Positions 53,105-62,825 of a DNA stretch of 64,000 nucleotides are shown here, one piece after another (the first letter of the stretch is position 1; each line of letters begins with the position of its first letter). This DNA comes from Algibacter lectus (GTDB lineage Bacteria > Bacteroidota > Bacteroidia > Flavobacteriales > Flavobacteriaceae). The notes under the pieces are model-generated. The model was not told the origin of the DNA and searched no databases. It worked only from the letters and a program-made list of their open reading frames with translations. Where the stretch lies: NCBI RefSeq assembly GCF_900112395.1, contig NZ_FOLN01000001.1:558001-622000 (forward strand), written 5' to 3'. A program made the position numbers and the translations under genes.

Positions 53105-53932
53105 TTATAAATTATAAAATTTTATAGCATTTCGGCCCATAATATCGGCCTGCTCGTCGGTACTTAAACCTGCTATAAAATCTGTTGTTAAATCTTTTAC
53201 TTGTTTGTAATTTCCGGCGACTAAACACACAGGCCAATCCGATCCAAATAATATTCTCTCACTTCCAAAAGCATTCAAAACCAATTGCATATAAGGTTCT
53301 ATTTGAGCTGGAGTCCAGGTTTTAAAATCGGCTTCGGTAATCATACCTGATAGTTTACACGAAACATTTTCATGCTTTCCTATTTCTTTCATCATTGTTG
53401 CCCAACCATTGAAAAAACCATCTTTGATGTAAGGTTTTGCTATATGATCGATAACAAATTTCTGATTTGGAAATTTTTTAATGAATTCCAAAGTTGCTCC
53501 TAATTGGTGTGGAAACACTAAAATATCATAAGTGAATTGATGTTTTTCTAAAGCTGAAATCCCGCGCATAAAATTAGGACGCAGTAAGAAATTATGATCG
53601 GCTTCACCTTGTACAATATGTCGAAAACCTTTTATTTTACCATGGAGAGCATATTCATCTAAAACGCCAACAACTTGCTCATCTTGTAAATCTACCCAAC
53701 CTACAACGCCTTTTATAAAATCGTTTTTAGCCGATAAGCTTAATAAAAACTCAGTTTCGGCTAAAGTTTGATCGGCTTGTACAGCCACACAACCATCAAT
53801 ACCGTTTTCTTGATAAGTGGTTTTTAAGTTTGAAGGTGTAAAATCACGACGAATAACCGACATACTATCGTCTATCCAGGCGTGTTTTTCAGGTTCGTAA
53901 TACCAAAAATGTTGATGCGAATCAATAACCAT
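53105..53932 (-). CDS. Amidohydrolase-2 family lactonase (L-fuconolactonase-like)
   Basis: The 275-aa TIM-barrel amidohydrolase starts with the metal-binding DSHQHFW and ends with LFGSDWPVC; HIVQGEADHNFLLRPNFMRG and FVIDHIAKPYI are family blocks. Its closest functional group opens the lactone of L-fuconate or L-rhamnonate. It lies 2 nt after the UxaB-like gene. Confidence 0.85.
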   Translation of the reverse strand: MVIDSHQHFWYYEPEKHAWIDDSMSVIRRDFTPSNLKTTYQENGIDGCVAVQADQTLAETEFLLSLSAKNDFIKGVVGWVDLQDEQVVGVLDEYALHGKIKGFRHIVQGEADHNFLLRPNFMRGISALEKHQFTYDILVFPHQLGATLEFIKKFPNQKFVIDHIAKPYIKDGFFNGWATMMKEIGKHENVSCKLSGMITEADFKTWTPAQIEPYMQLVLNAFGSERILFGSDWPVCLVAGNYKQVKDLTTDFIAGLSTDEQADIMGRNAIKFYNL

Positions 53933-53934
53933 AT

Positions 53935-55392
53935 TTAATCGATTAATGTGTTTAATGCAAATGAAACGCCATGAGTTTCAATCGCTTTAATTTTTTCTGT
54001 AATGAAAGTTGTTAAACCATTGTATTCAGATAAATTATCACCTACAATCGTTTTGTTTGCTAATGTATTTTCAACTAATTCGGCTAACGTTTGCTCTCCT
54101 GAATCTACTTTTTCCCATTCCTTCTGAAAGAATTTTAAAGCCTTAGCATCGTCATTAACATCAATAGTTTCATTATTAAATTCTCCTTTATAAAAACGAA
54201 TCATGCAAGCTAATGAAAACGCAATGCGCTTCGGAAAAGTTTCGTTTAAAGCGGTATACTCTCGAAAAGCAGGCAATAATCGCGCTTGAAATTTAGAGGT
54301 GCTATTTAATGAAATAGCTAATAAATAATGTTTTAATGTTGGGTTTTTAAACCTGTCGATAACAGAAGCAATAAAGGCATCAATTTCGCTTTCTGAAAAA
54401 TTAGTTAAGGTTGGTTTTACTTCAGTCGATAACACTTGCAAAACATGATTTTTTACAACTTCATCATCCATACTTTCCTTTACTGTACGTAATCCTGCTA
54501 AATATCCAACAGGTACCAGTGAAGTGTGCGCTCCGTTTAAAATACGAACTTTCATTTCTCTGTAATCCGATAAATCGTTTACAAACTGAACGTTTAAATC
54601 AGTTTTAGAAAAAGGTAATTCATCTTGAACCAATTCAGGACCTTTAATCACCCAACTGTGGTAATCTTCTCCAGCTACTAATAAATCATCATCGAAACCA
54701 ATTTGTTGCGAGATTTCAGTTTTTCTTCCTTCCGGGAAACCGGAAACAATACGATCGACCAACGTGCTACAAAAATGATTATGGTGTAAAATCCAAATTT
54801 GAAAGGCTTCGGATAAATTCCAAAATTCAGCATATTGTAGAATGGTTTTTAATAAAGCATCGCCATTATTTTCAATCAATTCGCATGGTAATAAAATACA
54901 ACCTTTATCTGCTGCTCCATTAAAATGATTAAAACGATGATGCAACCATAAAGTTAACTTCGCTGGAAATTCATGTGGTGGACAATCGGTTAGTTTATCA
55001 GTTTCAGAAAACTTAATTCCCGCTTCGGTAGTGTTTGATACCACAAAACGCAATTGAGGTTGTTCTGCCAAAGCTAAATACTCATCCCATTGTGTGTAAG
55101 GTTGAATCACACTACTAACAGATTCTACTAAAGTTACTTCGGAAACCAAGTTACCGTTTCTTACGCCGTCTAGAGCTACATGAAACAAACCATCCTGAGT
55201 TCTTAACTCTGTATAATCGCCGCGTTTAGTAGGCTTTACAACCACAACACTCCCATTAAAATCAGTGGTTTTATTTAAAACATCAAACATCCAATCGCAA
55301 AAGGCTCTTAAAAAATTACCTCCTCCAAATTGCATAATACGCACAGGATGCTGTACGGGTTTGTTTGCTGTAGTTCTATTTAATTTTGTCAT
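53935..55392 (-). CDS. Tagaturonate/altronate oxidoreductase (UxaB-like, mannitol dehydrogenase family)
   Basis: The 485-aa polyol dehydrogenase has the Rossmann start IMQFGGGNFLRAFCDWMFDV, VVVKPTKRGDYTELRTQDG L, VSNTTEAGIKF and the C-domain KVRILNGAHTSLVPVGYL. It matches tagaturonate reductase, which converts tagaturonate and altronate. With the UxaA-like enzyme next to it, it could act on a sugar acid from galacturonate or, if recruited, on a fuconate-related ketose. The 26-nt gap to uxaA suggests the same operon. Confidence 0.85.
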   Translation of the reverse strand: MTKLNRTTANKPVQHPVRIMQFGGGNFLRAFCDWMFDVLNKTTDFNGSVVVVKPTKRGDYTELRTQDGLFHVALDGVRNGNLVSEVTLVESVSSVIQPYTQWDEYLALAEQPQLRFVVSNTTEAGIKFSETDKLTDCPPHEFPAKLTLWLHHRFNHFNGAADKGCILLPCELIENNGDALLKTILQYAEFWNLSEAFQIWILHHNHFCSTLVDRIVSGFPEGRKTEISQQIGFDDDLLVAGEDYHSWVIKGPELVQDELPFSKTDLNVQFVNDLSDYREMKVRILNGAHTSLVPVGYLAGLRTVKESMDDEVVKNHVLQVLSTEVKPTLTNFSESEIDAFIASVIDRFKNPTLKHYLLAISLNSTSKFQARLLPAFREYTALNETFPKRIAFSLACMIRFYKGEFNNETIDVNDDAKALKFFQKEWEKVDSGEQTLAELVENTLANKTIVGDNLSEYNGLTTFITEKIKAIETHGVSFALNTLID

Positions 55393-55418
55393 TTTCTAAT
55401 TATATTTTTGTGACTAAT

Positions 55419-57071
55419 TTACAACGAAACGCCACGTTTCCATGGAATAAAATCGTTATTACCGTGCAGAACTGCTTTTGAAGCTACTTCTCCACTAGCC
55501 ACCTTAATAATATGGTCTAATATTTTTTCTCCCATGGTTTGGATGGTGTCTTCGCCAGTAATAACAGTACCTGCATTAATATCTATAATATCATTCATAC
55601 GCTCGTATAAACTAGTATTGCTCGACATCTTTAAAACAGGCGCCACCGGATTACCTGTTGGTGTTCCTAAACCTGTAGTAAATACCACAACGTTACAGCC
55701 TGAACCGACTAAACCCGTTGTAGATTCTACATCATTTCCAGGTGTGCACAATAAATTTAGACCCGATTTTGTAACCTGCTCGGTATAATCTAAAACAGCA
55801 ACAACGGGAGATGTACCTCCTTTTTTTGCTGCTCCTGCAGATTTCATGGCATCGGTAATTAAGCCATCTTTTATATTTCCGGGTGAAGGGTTATTTTCAA
55901 AACCAGAACCTACGGCTACAGCTGCTGCTGAATAGGCACGCATTAACCCGTAGAATTTTTTAGAATCTTCATCGGTAACACATCTATTAATAATGTCTTG
56001 TTCCACACCGTTTAATTCTGGAAATTCAGAAAGTACAGGACTTCCGCCTAAAGCAACCAATAAATCGGAAGCATAACCTAAAGCGGGATTCGCTGAAATA
56101 CCAGAAAACCCATCGGACCCGCCACATTCTAAACCTAGTACAAGTTTACTTAATGGTGCTGGTTTACGGACTATTTTATTAGCTTGCATTAACCCTAAAA
56201 AAGTATGTTTTACAGCCTCCTCTATTAATTGGCGTTCGCTAGAACTGTGTTGCTGTTCTAAATAATGAACCGTTTTTTTACAATTAGGGTCTATAGCATT
56301 AATAGCGCTTTGTAACATTTCTATTTGCGCATTTTGGCAACCTAAACTAAAAACGGTTGCTCCAGCAACATTTGGGTTTGTAATGTAACCCGCTAGTAAC
56401 TTGCAAAGTGTTTCGGAGTCTTGACGAATACCGCCACAACCACCATCGTGCTTTAAAAATTTAATACCATCAACATTCGGGAAGGTTCGGTTTTGTTCAA
56501 TTTCTTCCTTAGTTGTTATAATGGGTGTATTTAGAATATCGGTATCAGAACCTCCTGCTTTATATTGCTTAATTAATGCATCGGTATCTACAGCGAAATC
56601 TTTTTTGGTTTCGTAACCTAATTGTTCTGAAAGTGCCCCTTCCAAAACATCAATATTTCTGTTTTCACAGAAGGTTAACGGAATTACTAACCAATAATTG
56701 GCTGTACCTACTTTTCCGTCTTCTCTGTGATAGCCGTTAAATGTGCGATTTTCAAAAGCAGAAGCATCAGGAGCCGACCAAGATATTTTTTCTTGTGAAG
56801 CGTTAAATTCCGCGGAAGCGTGTTTTACATTTTCAATAGTAATAGCCGTTCCTCTTTTTATAGGTAACACAGCTTTTCCAATTAAAACACCATACATATA
56901 AATGGCATCGCCCACTTTAAAATCGTACAAAGCAAATTTATGTTTTTGCTTAATACCTTCTTGTAAAGTAAACGTTTGACCTGCAACATCTATAAACATG
57001 CTTTTTTGCAAAGGCGTAATGGCGACAATAATATTGTCTTTAGGATCTATTTGTACGTAATTATTAGACAT
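55419..57071 (-). CDS. UxaA-family sugar-acid dehydratase (altronate dehydratase-like)
   Basis: The 550-aa altronate dehydratase has an N-terminal SAF-like domain at 1-100 and a C-terminal catalytic part with GYHREDGKVGTANYWLVIPL, KHDGGCGGIRQDSETLC, GLECGGSDGFSGISANP and GSGCNVVVFTTGLGTPTGNP VAPVLKM. The conserved Cys residues are iron ligands in the family. In this operon it may dehydrate fuconate instead of altronate, giving 2-keto-3-deoxy-fuconate; the substrate is unproven. Confidence 0.88.
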   Translation of the reverse strand: MSNNYVQIDPKDNIIVAITPLQKSMFIDVAGQTFTLQEGIKQKHKFALYDFKVGDAIYMYGVLIGKAVLPIKRGTAITIENVKHASAEFNASQEKISWSAPDASAFENRTFNGYHREDGKVGTANYWLVIPLTFCENRNIDVLEGALSEQLGYETKKDFAVDTDALIKQYKAGGSDTDILNTPIITTKEEIEQNRTFPNVDGIKFLKHDGGCGGIRQDSETLCKLLAGYITNPNVAGATVFSLGCQNAQIEMLQSAINAIDPNCKKTVHYLEQQHSSSERQLIEEAVKHTFLGLMQANKIVRKPAPLSKLVLGLECGGSDGFSGISANPALGYASDLLVALGGSPVLSEFPELNGVEQDIINRCVTDEDSKKFYGLMRAYSAAAVAVGSGFENNPSPGNIKDGLITDAMKSAGAAKKGGTSPVVAVLDYTEQVTKSGLNLLCTPGNDVESTTGLVGSGCNVVVFTTGLGTPTGNPVAPVLKMSSNTSLYERMNDIIDINAGTVITGEDTIQTMGEKILDHIIKVASGEVASKAVLHGNNDFIPWKRGVSL

Positions 57072-57074
57072 CTT

Positions 57075-58085
57075 CTAATTGAAATTTACGGTTGCTTTTA
57101 TAACACCCGTTTCTGGTTTTAACCAACTATCAAAATTGGCTATCATTTCTGTAAAAGGTACGCTGTGTGTAATAAAAGATTCTGTCGGAAATTGATCTAA
57201 TACACTAATAACGTGTTCAAAATCTTCTGTTGTGGCATTTCTGCTGCACATTAAAGTCATTTCTTTGGCGTGTACTTTTGGATGTGTGTATGTTAATTCT
57301 CCTTTGGAAAGCCCTACTAAAACAAAGCGTCCGCCGTGAGACATATAATCTGGACAAGCTTCTAAAGCAAATTTATTTCCCGAAGCATCGAATACAGCAG
57401 TGGCTAAATCGCCATTTGTAATCTCTTCAATTTGCTTTACTGGATCGTTACTCACATTTACAACATAATCTACACCTATACTTTCTTTAGCATATTTTAA
57501 TCGGTCTTCGTTCATATCCAATGCAATTACTTTCGCGCCTGCAATTTGTGCGAGTTTCATAATACCAATCCCGATAGGACCGCAACCCACAACCACTACA
57601 GTTTCTCCTGCTTTAATATCTGCTCTCCTAATAGCATGAGCGCCAATAGCTAAAGGTTCTACAATAGCCATTTGATCGTTTGAAAGATTATTGGCAGGTA
57701 ATAATATATTAGCAGGAACGGTAATTTGTTCTTGCATACCACCATCGGCATGTACACCTAAAACGCGAATATTTGTGCAACAATTAGTTTTGCCGTTTCT
57801 ACAAGCAATACACTCGCCACAGCTTACATAAGGCATAACCACAACTTTATCTCCGGCTTTGATTCCTTTTGCATTTTCATCGATTTCTAAAACTTCCGAA
57901 GCTAATTCGTGTCCTAAAATTCTTGGATAAGTAAAAAAGGCCTGATTACCACTGTAAGCATGTAAATCGGTACCACAAATGCCTACTTTATTTATTTTTA
58001 ATAAAGCTTCCCCAGCTTTTCTAACGGGCGCCTCTTTTTCTTTTAAGATGAATTCTCCGGGTTTTTCGCAAACTATATATTTCAT
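57075..58085 (-). CDS. Zinc-dependent sugar/polyol dehydrogenase (MDR family)
   Basis: The 336-aa medium-chain dehydrogenase has catalytic zinc residues in GICGTDLHAY and GHELASEV, a structural zinc loop with Cys (VSCGECIACRNGKTNCC) and a Rossmann GCGPIGIGIMKLAQ. It probably oxidises the free sugar or an alcohol intermediate. It is the first gene of the seven-gene minus-strand operon and ends 3 nt before uxaA. Confidence 0.88.
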   Translation of the reverse strand: MKYIVCEKPGEFILKEKEAPVRKAGEALLKINKVGICGTDLHAYSGNQAFFTYPRILGHELASEVLEIDENAKGIKAGDKVVVMPYVSCGECIACRNGKTNCCTNIRVLGVHADGGMQEQITVPANILLPANNLSNDQMAIVEPLAIGAHAIRRADIKAGETVVVVGCGPIGIGIMKLAQIAGAKVIALDMNEDRLKYAKESIGVDYVVNVSNDPVKQIEEITNGDLATAVFDASGNKFALEACPDYMSHGGRFVLVGLSKGELTYTHPKVHAKEMTLMCSRNATTEDFEHVISVLDQFPTESFITHSVPFTEMIANFDSWLKPETGVIKATVNFN

Positions 58086-58379
58086 TTTTTGTAGATAAAA
58101 TTTCTAATAAAACTATTTTTTTCTATTTAACACTTACAGTTAACAATAAGCATTAAACACTATTTGTAATATTCGATAAAGTTCGTTGATAAAAGTGTTT
58201 TGGGTTATAGTATATGTTCTAAAAGCTAGAACATATGTTATAATTTTAAATCCATCAATAAGAAACACAAAGTTAATAATCTAATTTACAGTGTTTTAAG
58301 CAAAAACATCAATAACACGTATATTCTAGTTAAATTAAAACACCTAGTTTTTCTCTGTTTAATTTATATATTTGTTAGT
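58086..58379. promoter_or_regulatory. Divergent promoter region with a 10-bp inverted repeat
   Basis: The gap between the catabolic operon and the hybrid regulator contains ATATGTTCTA and TAGAACATAT (58212-58221 and 58227-58236) separated by AAAGC, a good operator candidate. TATATTTG at 58367-58374 fits the -7 consensus and would place the transcript start at or next to the regulator's ATG (58380). No -33 TTG at the standard spacing was seen. Confidence 0.5.
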
Positions 58380-61300
58380 ATGACGAACAGCTTCAATAAA
58401 CAATACAAAAAGAGAAAATACAGCAATCTAATAATTTATTTATTATTGATAACTGTATCGTATTGTTATGCCCAAAATACGGTAAAATTTGAACATTTTA
58501 CAACTGAAAATGGGTTATCACAAAGTGACGTTAATACCATATTTCAAGACGACAACCTTTTTATGTGGTTTGGTACGCATGACGGATTAAACAAATATGA
58601 TGGCTACAACTTTAGAATATTTAAACCAGATTCTAAAAATCCAAAGAGCATAAGCAGTAACTTAATTTGGAAAATTATTGACGATAGCAAAGGGAACTTA
58701 TGGATTGCTACAACAGGTGGAGGTTTAAATTATTTTGATAAACAAACTGAAGAGTTTAAATCTTTTAAAAGTGACCCAAACAATCCGGATAGTATAAAAA
58801 GTGACCATATTAGAGTGCTTTTTCGTGATAGCAGCCACAGATTATGGGTTGGTAGTAATGAAGGTATAGATATGGCTGATCTCTCTAAACCAATAGACTC
58901 TTTAAAATTTGAACATTTCAACCTCTATCAAAACAGTTCTAAACCAACAAGGTCTAAAAACAATATAAGCACAGTTTATGAAGATAGTAAACACCAAGTT
59001 TGGTTTGGAGGCATTAACGGTTTATCAAAATTATCGAGAGATAAAAATGGAGATTTTTATTTCCATCACGTTAACAACCTTATCAATTTACCCTATTTTG
59101 ATGTAAAAACGATAAACGAAGACAGTTATGGTAATTTAATTTTAGGCACCAATGATGGATTATATCGATATGTTGTTAATAGTGACATTGAAGAGGTTCA
59201 ATTAATAGGTAAAGGATCATACAATGCCGTTTCTATAAATGATAATCATATTTGGGCAGGAACAGATGATGGTCTTTTGGAGTTTACTAATTTCTCTGAA
59301 ACAAAAACACCAGAGTTAATTGGCAAATATAAATACGACCCCAAAAACCCTAGCTTTAGCTTGAGTAAAAATGCCGTAAGATCCATATTTATTGATCACG
59401 CGGGCATTGTATGGGTTGGAACTAATGGTGGTGGTATTAATAAAATTGACCCGTACAAAAAGCAATTTAGTCATATTAAAAATAGCTTAGACCCTGGTAG
59501 TTTAAGTAACGATAAAGTGCGCTCCATTTTTGAAGACAGCAACCAAAATTTATGGATTGGTACCGAAGGTGGCGGCTTAAATTTTTTGAATAAAACAGCA
59601 AATGACAATAATTACAATCAATTTCATCATTTTATAAAACTAAGTAAGGTATTTGCCCTTGAAGAAATACAATTAAAAGGCTCCAAAAAACTACTTATTG
59701 GTGGTGAAGGTTCTCCTGGGTTATTTGAAATAGACTTATCAGATTTATCAAAAACCAATCAATTAAAAGATAGTGACTTAAAACCCTTAAAACAGTTTCC
59801 AAACGGTGTCTTTTCTTTGCTTCAAGATAAAGATGGAAACATTTGGATAGGCACTTACAATGGTGGTATACATAGACGATTAATTAATGAAGACGGCATT
59901 AGTTTTAAGAAAGACATACTCTCTAACAATCCAAACAAGAAATTTAGTGTTTCTAACAATATTATTCGTGATATTTTTCAAGATTCAAAAGGAAACATTT
60001 GGTTTGCTACAGGTAATGGTTTATCTAGATTAACGCCGGATCAAATTCATGTAAAAAATCCAAAATTCAACATTTACAAAAACAATCCAAAAGACAAAAC
60101 ATCTATAAGCCACAACTATATTTTAACTGTTTTTGAAACCAAATCTGGGGATATCTATATTGGGACTTTTGGAGGCGGATTGAATAAGCTGATTGTAACA
60201 GATAACAAGATTAGTTTCAAAGCATATTCTGAAAAAGATGGACTGCCCAATAATGTTATTAAAGGGATTTTAGAAGACGATCAAAAAAACCTGTGGCTCT
60301 CTACAAATAAAGGATTATCAAAATTTAATACCGAAAATGAAACCTTTCAAAATTATGATGTAAATGATGGTTTGCAAAGCAACGAATTCAGTGAGTTATC
60401 TGCCTTTAAAACTAAGGACGGTAAAATGCTTTTTGGTGGTGTAAACGGATTTAATGCATTTTATCCAGAAGACATTATTAGCAACAAAATAAAAGCAGAA
60501 ACTGTACTTACTGCCTTTTCTATTTTTAACAAACCCGTTTCTATTGGTGAAGAAATCAACGGACGCGTAATTTTAAACAAATCTATAAACTCCATAGACG
60601 AGATTGAATTAAAATACATTGAAAATAGTTTTTCCTTCGAATTTGCCGCACTACACTATGCCGCCTCTAGTAAAAACAAATACGCATACAAACTTGCAGG
60701 CTTTGATAAAGACTGGATTTACACAACATCAGACAATCGATACGCCACATATACCAACTTAGAACCAGGAACTTATACACTAAAGGTTAAGGCATCAAAC
60801 AATGATAATATTTGGGATGAAACTCCTGTAGAATTACGTATTAATGTAATTCCACCGTGGTGGCGTACCAATGCCGCTAAATTTCTTTACTTGCTAATCG
60901 CTATAGGTCTTCTTTTAGCTTATAGAAGGTATACTATTATACGTTCTGCTAAAAAGCATCAATTGGAACTCAACCAATTTGAGAAAGAAAAAAATGAAGA
61001 AATTCACCGTTTAAAACTGGAATTCTTTACTAATATATCGCACGAATTCAGAACGCCATTAACCCTAATAAAAGGTCCATTAGATTACCTAATAAAAAAA
61101 GGCGAAACCATCAGTCCTAAGGAAACCAAGGACCAGTACGGAATTATGCGCAAAAACACCGACTATTTACTGAGGTTAATAAACCAATTATTAGATTTCA
61201 GAAAAATGGATCAGGGTAAAATGAATCTGAATTTAAGTAAAAGTGATATTGTTGAATTTCTAAAAGAAATAGGAGAACCTTTTCAATTTTTAAGCAAAAA

Positions 61301-62672
61301 GAAGAACATCTTTTTTAAAATAGATGCTTCAAAACATTCCATTTTAACTTGGTTTGATCCTGATGCTGTTGAAAAAATAATAAATAATTTACTATCAAAC
61401 GCATTTAAATTTACTCCGGAAGAAGGTGCTATCAGCTTAGATATATTTGATGGTGAAGATTTCATTGAACCTGAAGGCATTTCAATGGATATAGAGCAAT
61501 CTAAATACATTGTAATTCAAGTTAAAGATTCTGGTCCGGGGATACCTGCACATAGAATTCAACATATTTTTGAGCGCTTTTATACCGAAATAGGTATCAC
61601 TAAACAAAAAGACACAAAAGGTACTGGTATTGGGCTTTCTTTCACGAAAAATCTAGTAGAACTGCACCAAGGCATTATAAAAGTAATTAGCGATTCGGAA
61701 AATGGATCGAAATTTATAGTATGGCTGCCAAAAGACAAGGAAAATTTTAATACGAACAATGAAACAAATTTTCATGAGGTTTTTGAATCCAACACTTTCC
61801 TTACTAAAGAAGATGCCGACTCTCATGCCATAAGTTTTATGAATGATATTGTTGACCAAAACATATCGAGATCACGATCTAAGCTGCCGATATTATTAAT
61901 TATAGATGATAATGCAGATATTAGATCTTTCATTAAAAAAGGATTTGGAGAGAAGTATTATGTTTACGAAGCAGAAAACGGATTAAAAGGATTAGAATTA
62001 GCAAATAAATTTATGCCTAACATTGTAATTACAGATTTAGTTATGCCTGTTATGGATGGTATAGAATTTTGTAATCAGCTTAAAAGCTCTCAAGAAACTA
62101 GTCATATTCCTGTGGTAATGTTAACCGCAAAAACATCTCAAGAAAAAGAAATTGAAGGTCTAAAGACTGGTGCAGATGCTTATATAAGAAAGCCATTTGA
62201 TTTAGAACTTTTGGAGTTAAAAATTTCGAATATTTTAAAACATCGTGAAGAATTAAGAAAGCGTTTTAATAGAGATATTACTTTACAACCGAATGAGATT
62301 ACAGTAACATCTTCCGATGAATCTTTCCTTCAAAATGCTATTGAAATTGTTGAAAAACACATGATGAATTCAGAATTTAGCGTTGAAATGTTTGTAAAAG
62401 AAATGAATATGAGTAGAAGTAACTTATATTTAAAAACCAAAGAACTTACCGGGCTTTCATCGAGTGAATTTATTAGAAATATTCGTTTAAAACGCGCTGT
62501 ACAGTTATTAGAAACCAGCGACCTTTCTGTTAAAGAAATCATGTATATGACTGGTTTTAACACGGCTTCATACTTTTCTAAATGCTTTAAAAAGCAATTT
62601 GGAGTTATCCCTAGCAAGTACATAAGTCTTTCAGATTCTGATGATGCTAAAAAAGGGGAAACAGATGCTTAA
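58380..62672 (+). CDS. Hybrid two-component system regulator with two-propeller periplasmic sensor
   Basis: This 1430-aa one-chain sensor/regulator has a signal peptide (IIYLLLITVSYCYAQ), a Reg_prop double beta-propeller at about 40-720 (repeats such as GNLWIATTGGGLNYFD, QNLWIGTEGGGLNFLN, GNIWIGTYNGGIHRRL), Y_Y_Y domain at about 730-825, membrane helix at about 835-855, HisKA with His887 in NISHEFRTPLTL, HATPase_c (DSGPGIPAHRI; GTGIGLSFTKN), receiver domain with Asp1219 in TDLVMPVMDG and an AraC-type DNA-binding end. Such proteins bind oligosaccharides and turn on polysaccharide loci; the target is probably the flanking sugar operon and sulfatase. Confidence 0.94.
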   Translation: MTNSFNKQYKKRKYSNLIIYLLLITVSYCYAQNTVKFEHFTTENGLSQSDVNTIFQDDNLFMWFGTHDGLNKYDGYNFRIFKPDSKNPKSISSNLIWKIIDDSKGNLWIATTGGGLNYFDKQTEEFKSFKSDPNNPDSIKSDHIRVLFRDSSHRLWVGSNEGIDMADLSKPIDSLKFEHFNLYQNSSKPTRSKNNISTVYEDSKHQVWFGGINGLSKLSRDKNGDFYFHHVNNLINLPYFDVKTINEDSYGNLILGTNDGLYRYVVNSDIEEVQLIGKGSYNAVSINDNHIWAGTDDGLLEFTNFSETKTPELIGKYKYDPKNPSFSLSKNAVRSIFIDHAGIVWVGTNGGGINKIDPYKKQFSHIKNSLDPGSLSNDKVRSIFEDSNQNLWIGTEGGGLNFLNKTANDNNYNQFHHFIKLSKVFALEEIQLKGSKKLLIGGEGSPGLFEIDLSDLSKTNQLKDSDLKPLKQFPNGVFSLLQDKDGNIWIGTYNGGIHRRLINEDGISFKKDILSNNPNKKFSVSNNIIRDIFQDSKGNIWFATGNGLSRLTPDQIHVKNPKFNIYKNNPKDKTSISHNYILTVFETKSGDIYIGTFGGGLNKLIVTDNKISFKAYSEKDGLPNNVIKGILEDDQKNLWLSTNKGLSKFNTENETFQNYDVNDGLQSNEFSELSAFKTKDGKMLFGGVNGFNAFYPEDIISNKIKAETVLTAFSIFNKPVSIGEEINGRVILNKSINSIDEIELKYIENSFSFEFAALHYAASSKNKYAYKLAGFDKDWIYTTSDNRYATYTNLEPGTYTLKVKASNNDNIWDETPVELRINVIPPWWRTNAAKFLYLLIAIGLLLAYRRYTIIRSAKKHQLELNQFEKEKNEEIHRLKLEFFTNISHEFRTPLTLIKGPLDYLIKKGETISPKETKDQYGIMRKNTDYLLRLINQLLDFRKMDQGKMNLNLSKSDIVEFLKEIGEPFQFLSKKKNIFFKIDASKHSILTWFDPDAVEKIINNLLSNAFKFTPEEGAISLDIFDGEDFIEPEGISMDIEQSKYIVIQVKDSGPGIPAHRIQHIFERFYTEIGITKQKDTKGTGIGLSFTKNLVELHQGIIKVISDSENGSKFIVWLPKDKENFNTNNETNFHEVFESNTFLTKEDADSHAISFMNDIVDQNISRSRSKLPILLIIDDNADIRSFIKKGFGEKYYVYEAENGLKGLELANKFMPNIVITDLVMPVMDGIEFCNQLKSSQETSHIPVVMLTAKTSQEKEIEGLKTGADAYIRKPFDLELLELKISNILKHREELRKRFNRDITLQPNEITVTSSDESFLQNAIEIVEKHMMNSEFSVEMFVKEMNMSRSNLYLKTKELTGLSSSEFIRNIRLKRAVQLLETSDLSVKEIMYMTGFNTASYFSKCFKKQFGVIPSKYISLSDSDDAKKGETDA

Positions 62673-62761
62673 AACATTTGTTACCCTTTAAAAACCATCT
62701 GTGATTCGCATTTAAATGTAGAAATATCAAATTTGTATTGTAACTTTTTCTAAAAGTTTTC

Positions 62762-62786
62762 TCACGAGTCTCTATTAGACTCGTGA
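62762..62786 (+). promoter_or_regulatory. Perfect 10-bp hairpin before the sulfatase gene
   Basis: TCACGAGTCT and AGACTCGTGA pair around CTATT. The run that follows on the plus strand is A-rich, not T-rich, so this is not a standard terminator for the regulator gene. It could be a terminator of imperfect type or an operator for the sulfatase. Confidence 0.4.
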
Positions 62787-62825
62787 TCAAAAAAAAAATA
62801 CTAATTTTATTTCTATACGTGAAAC

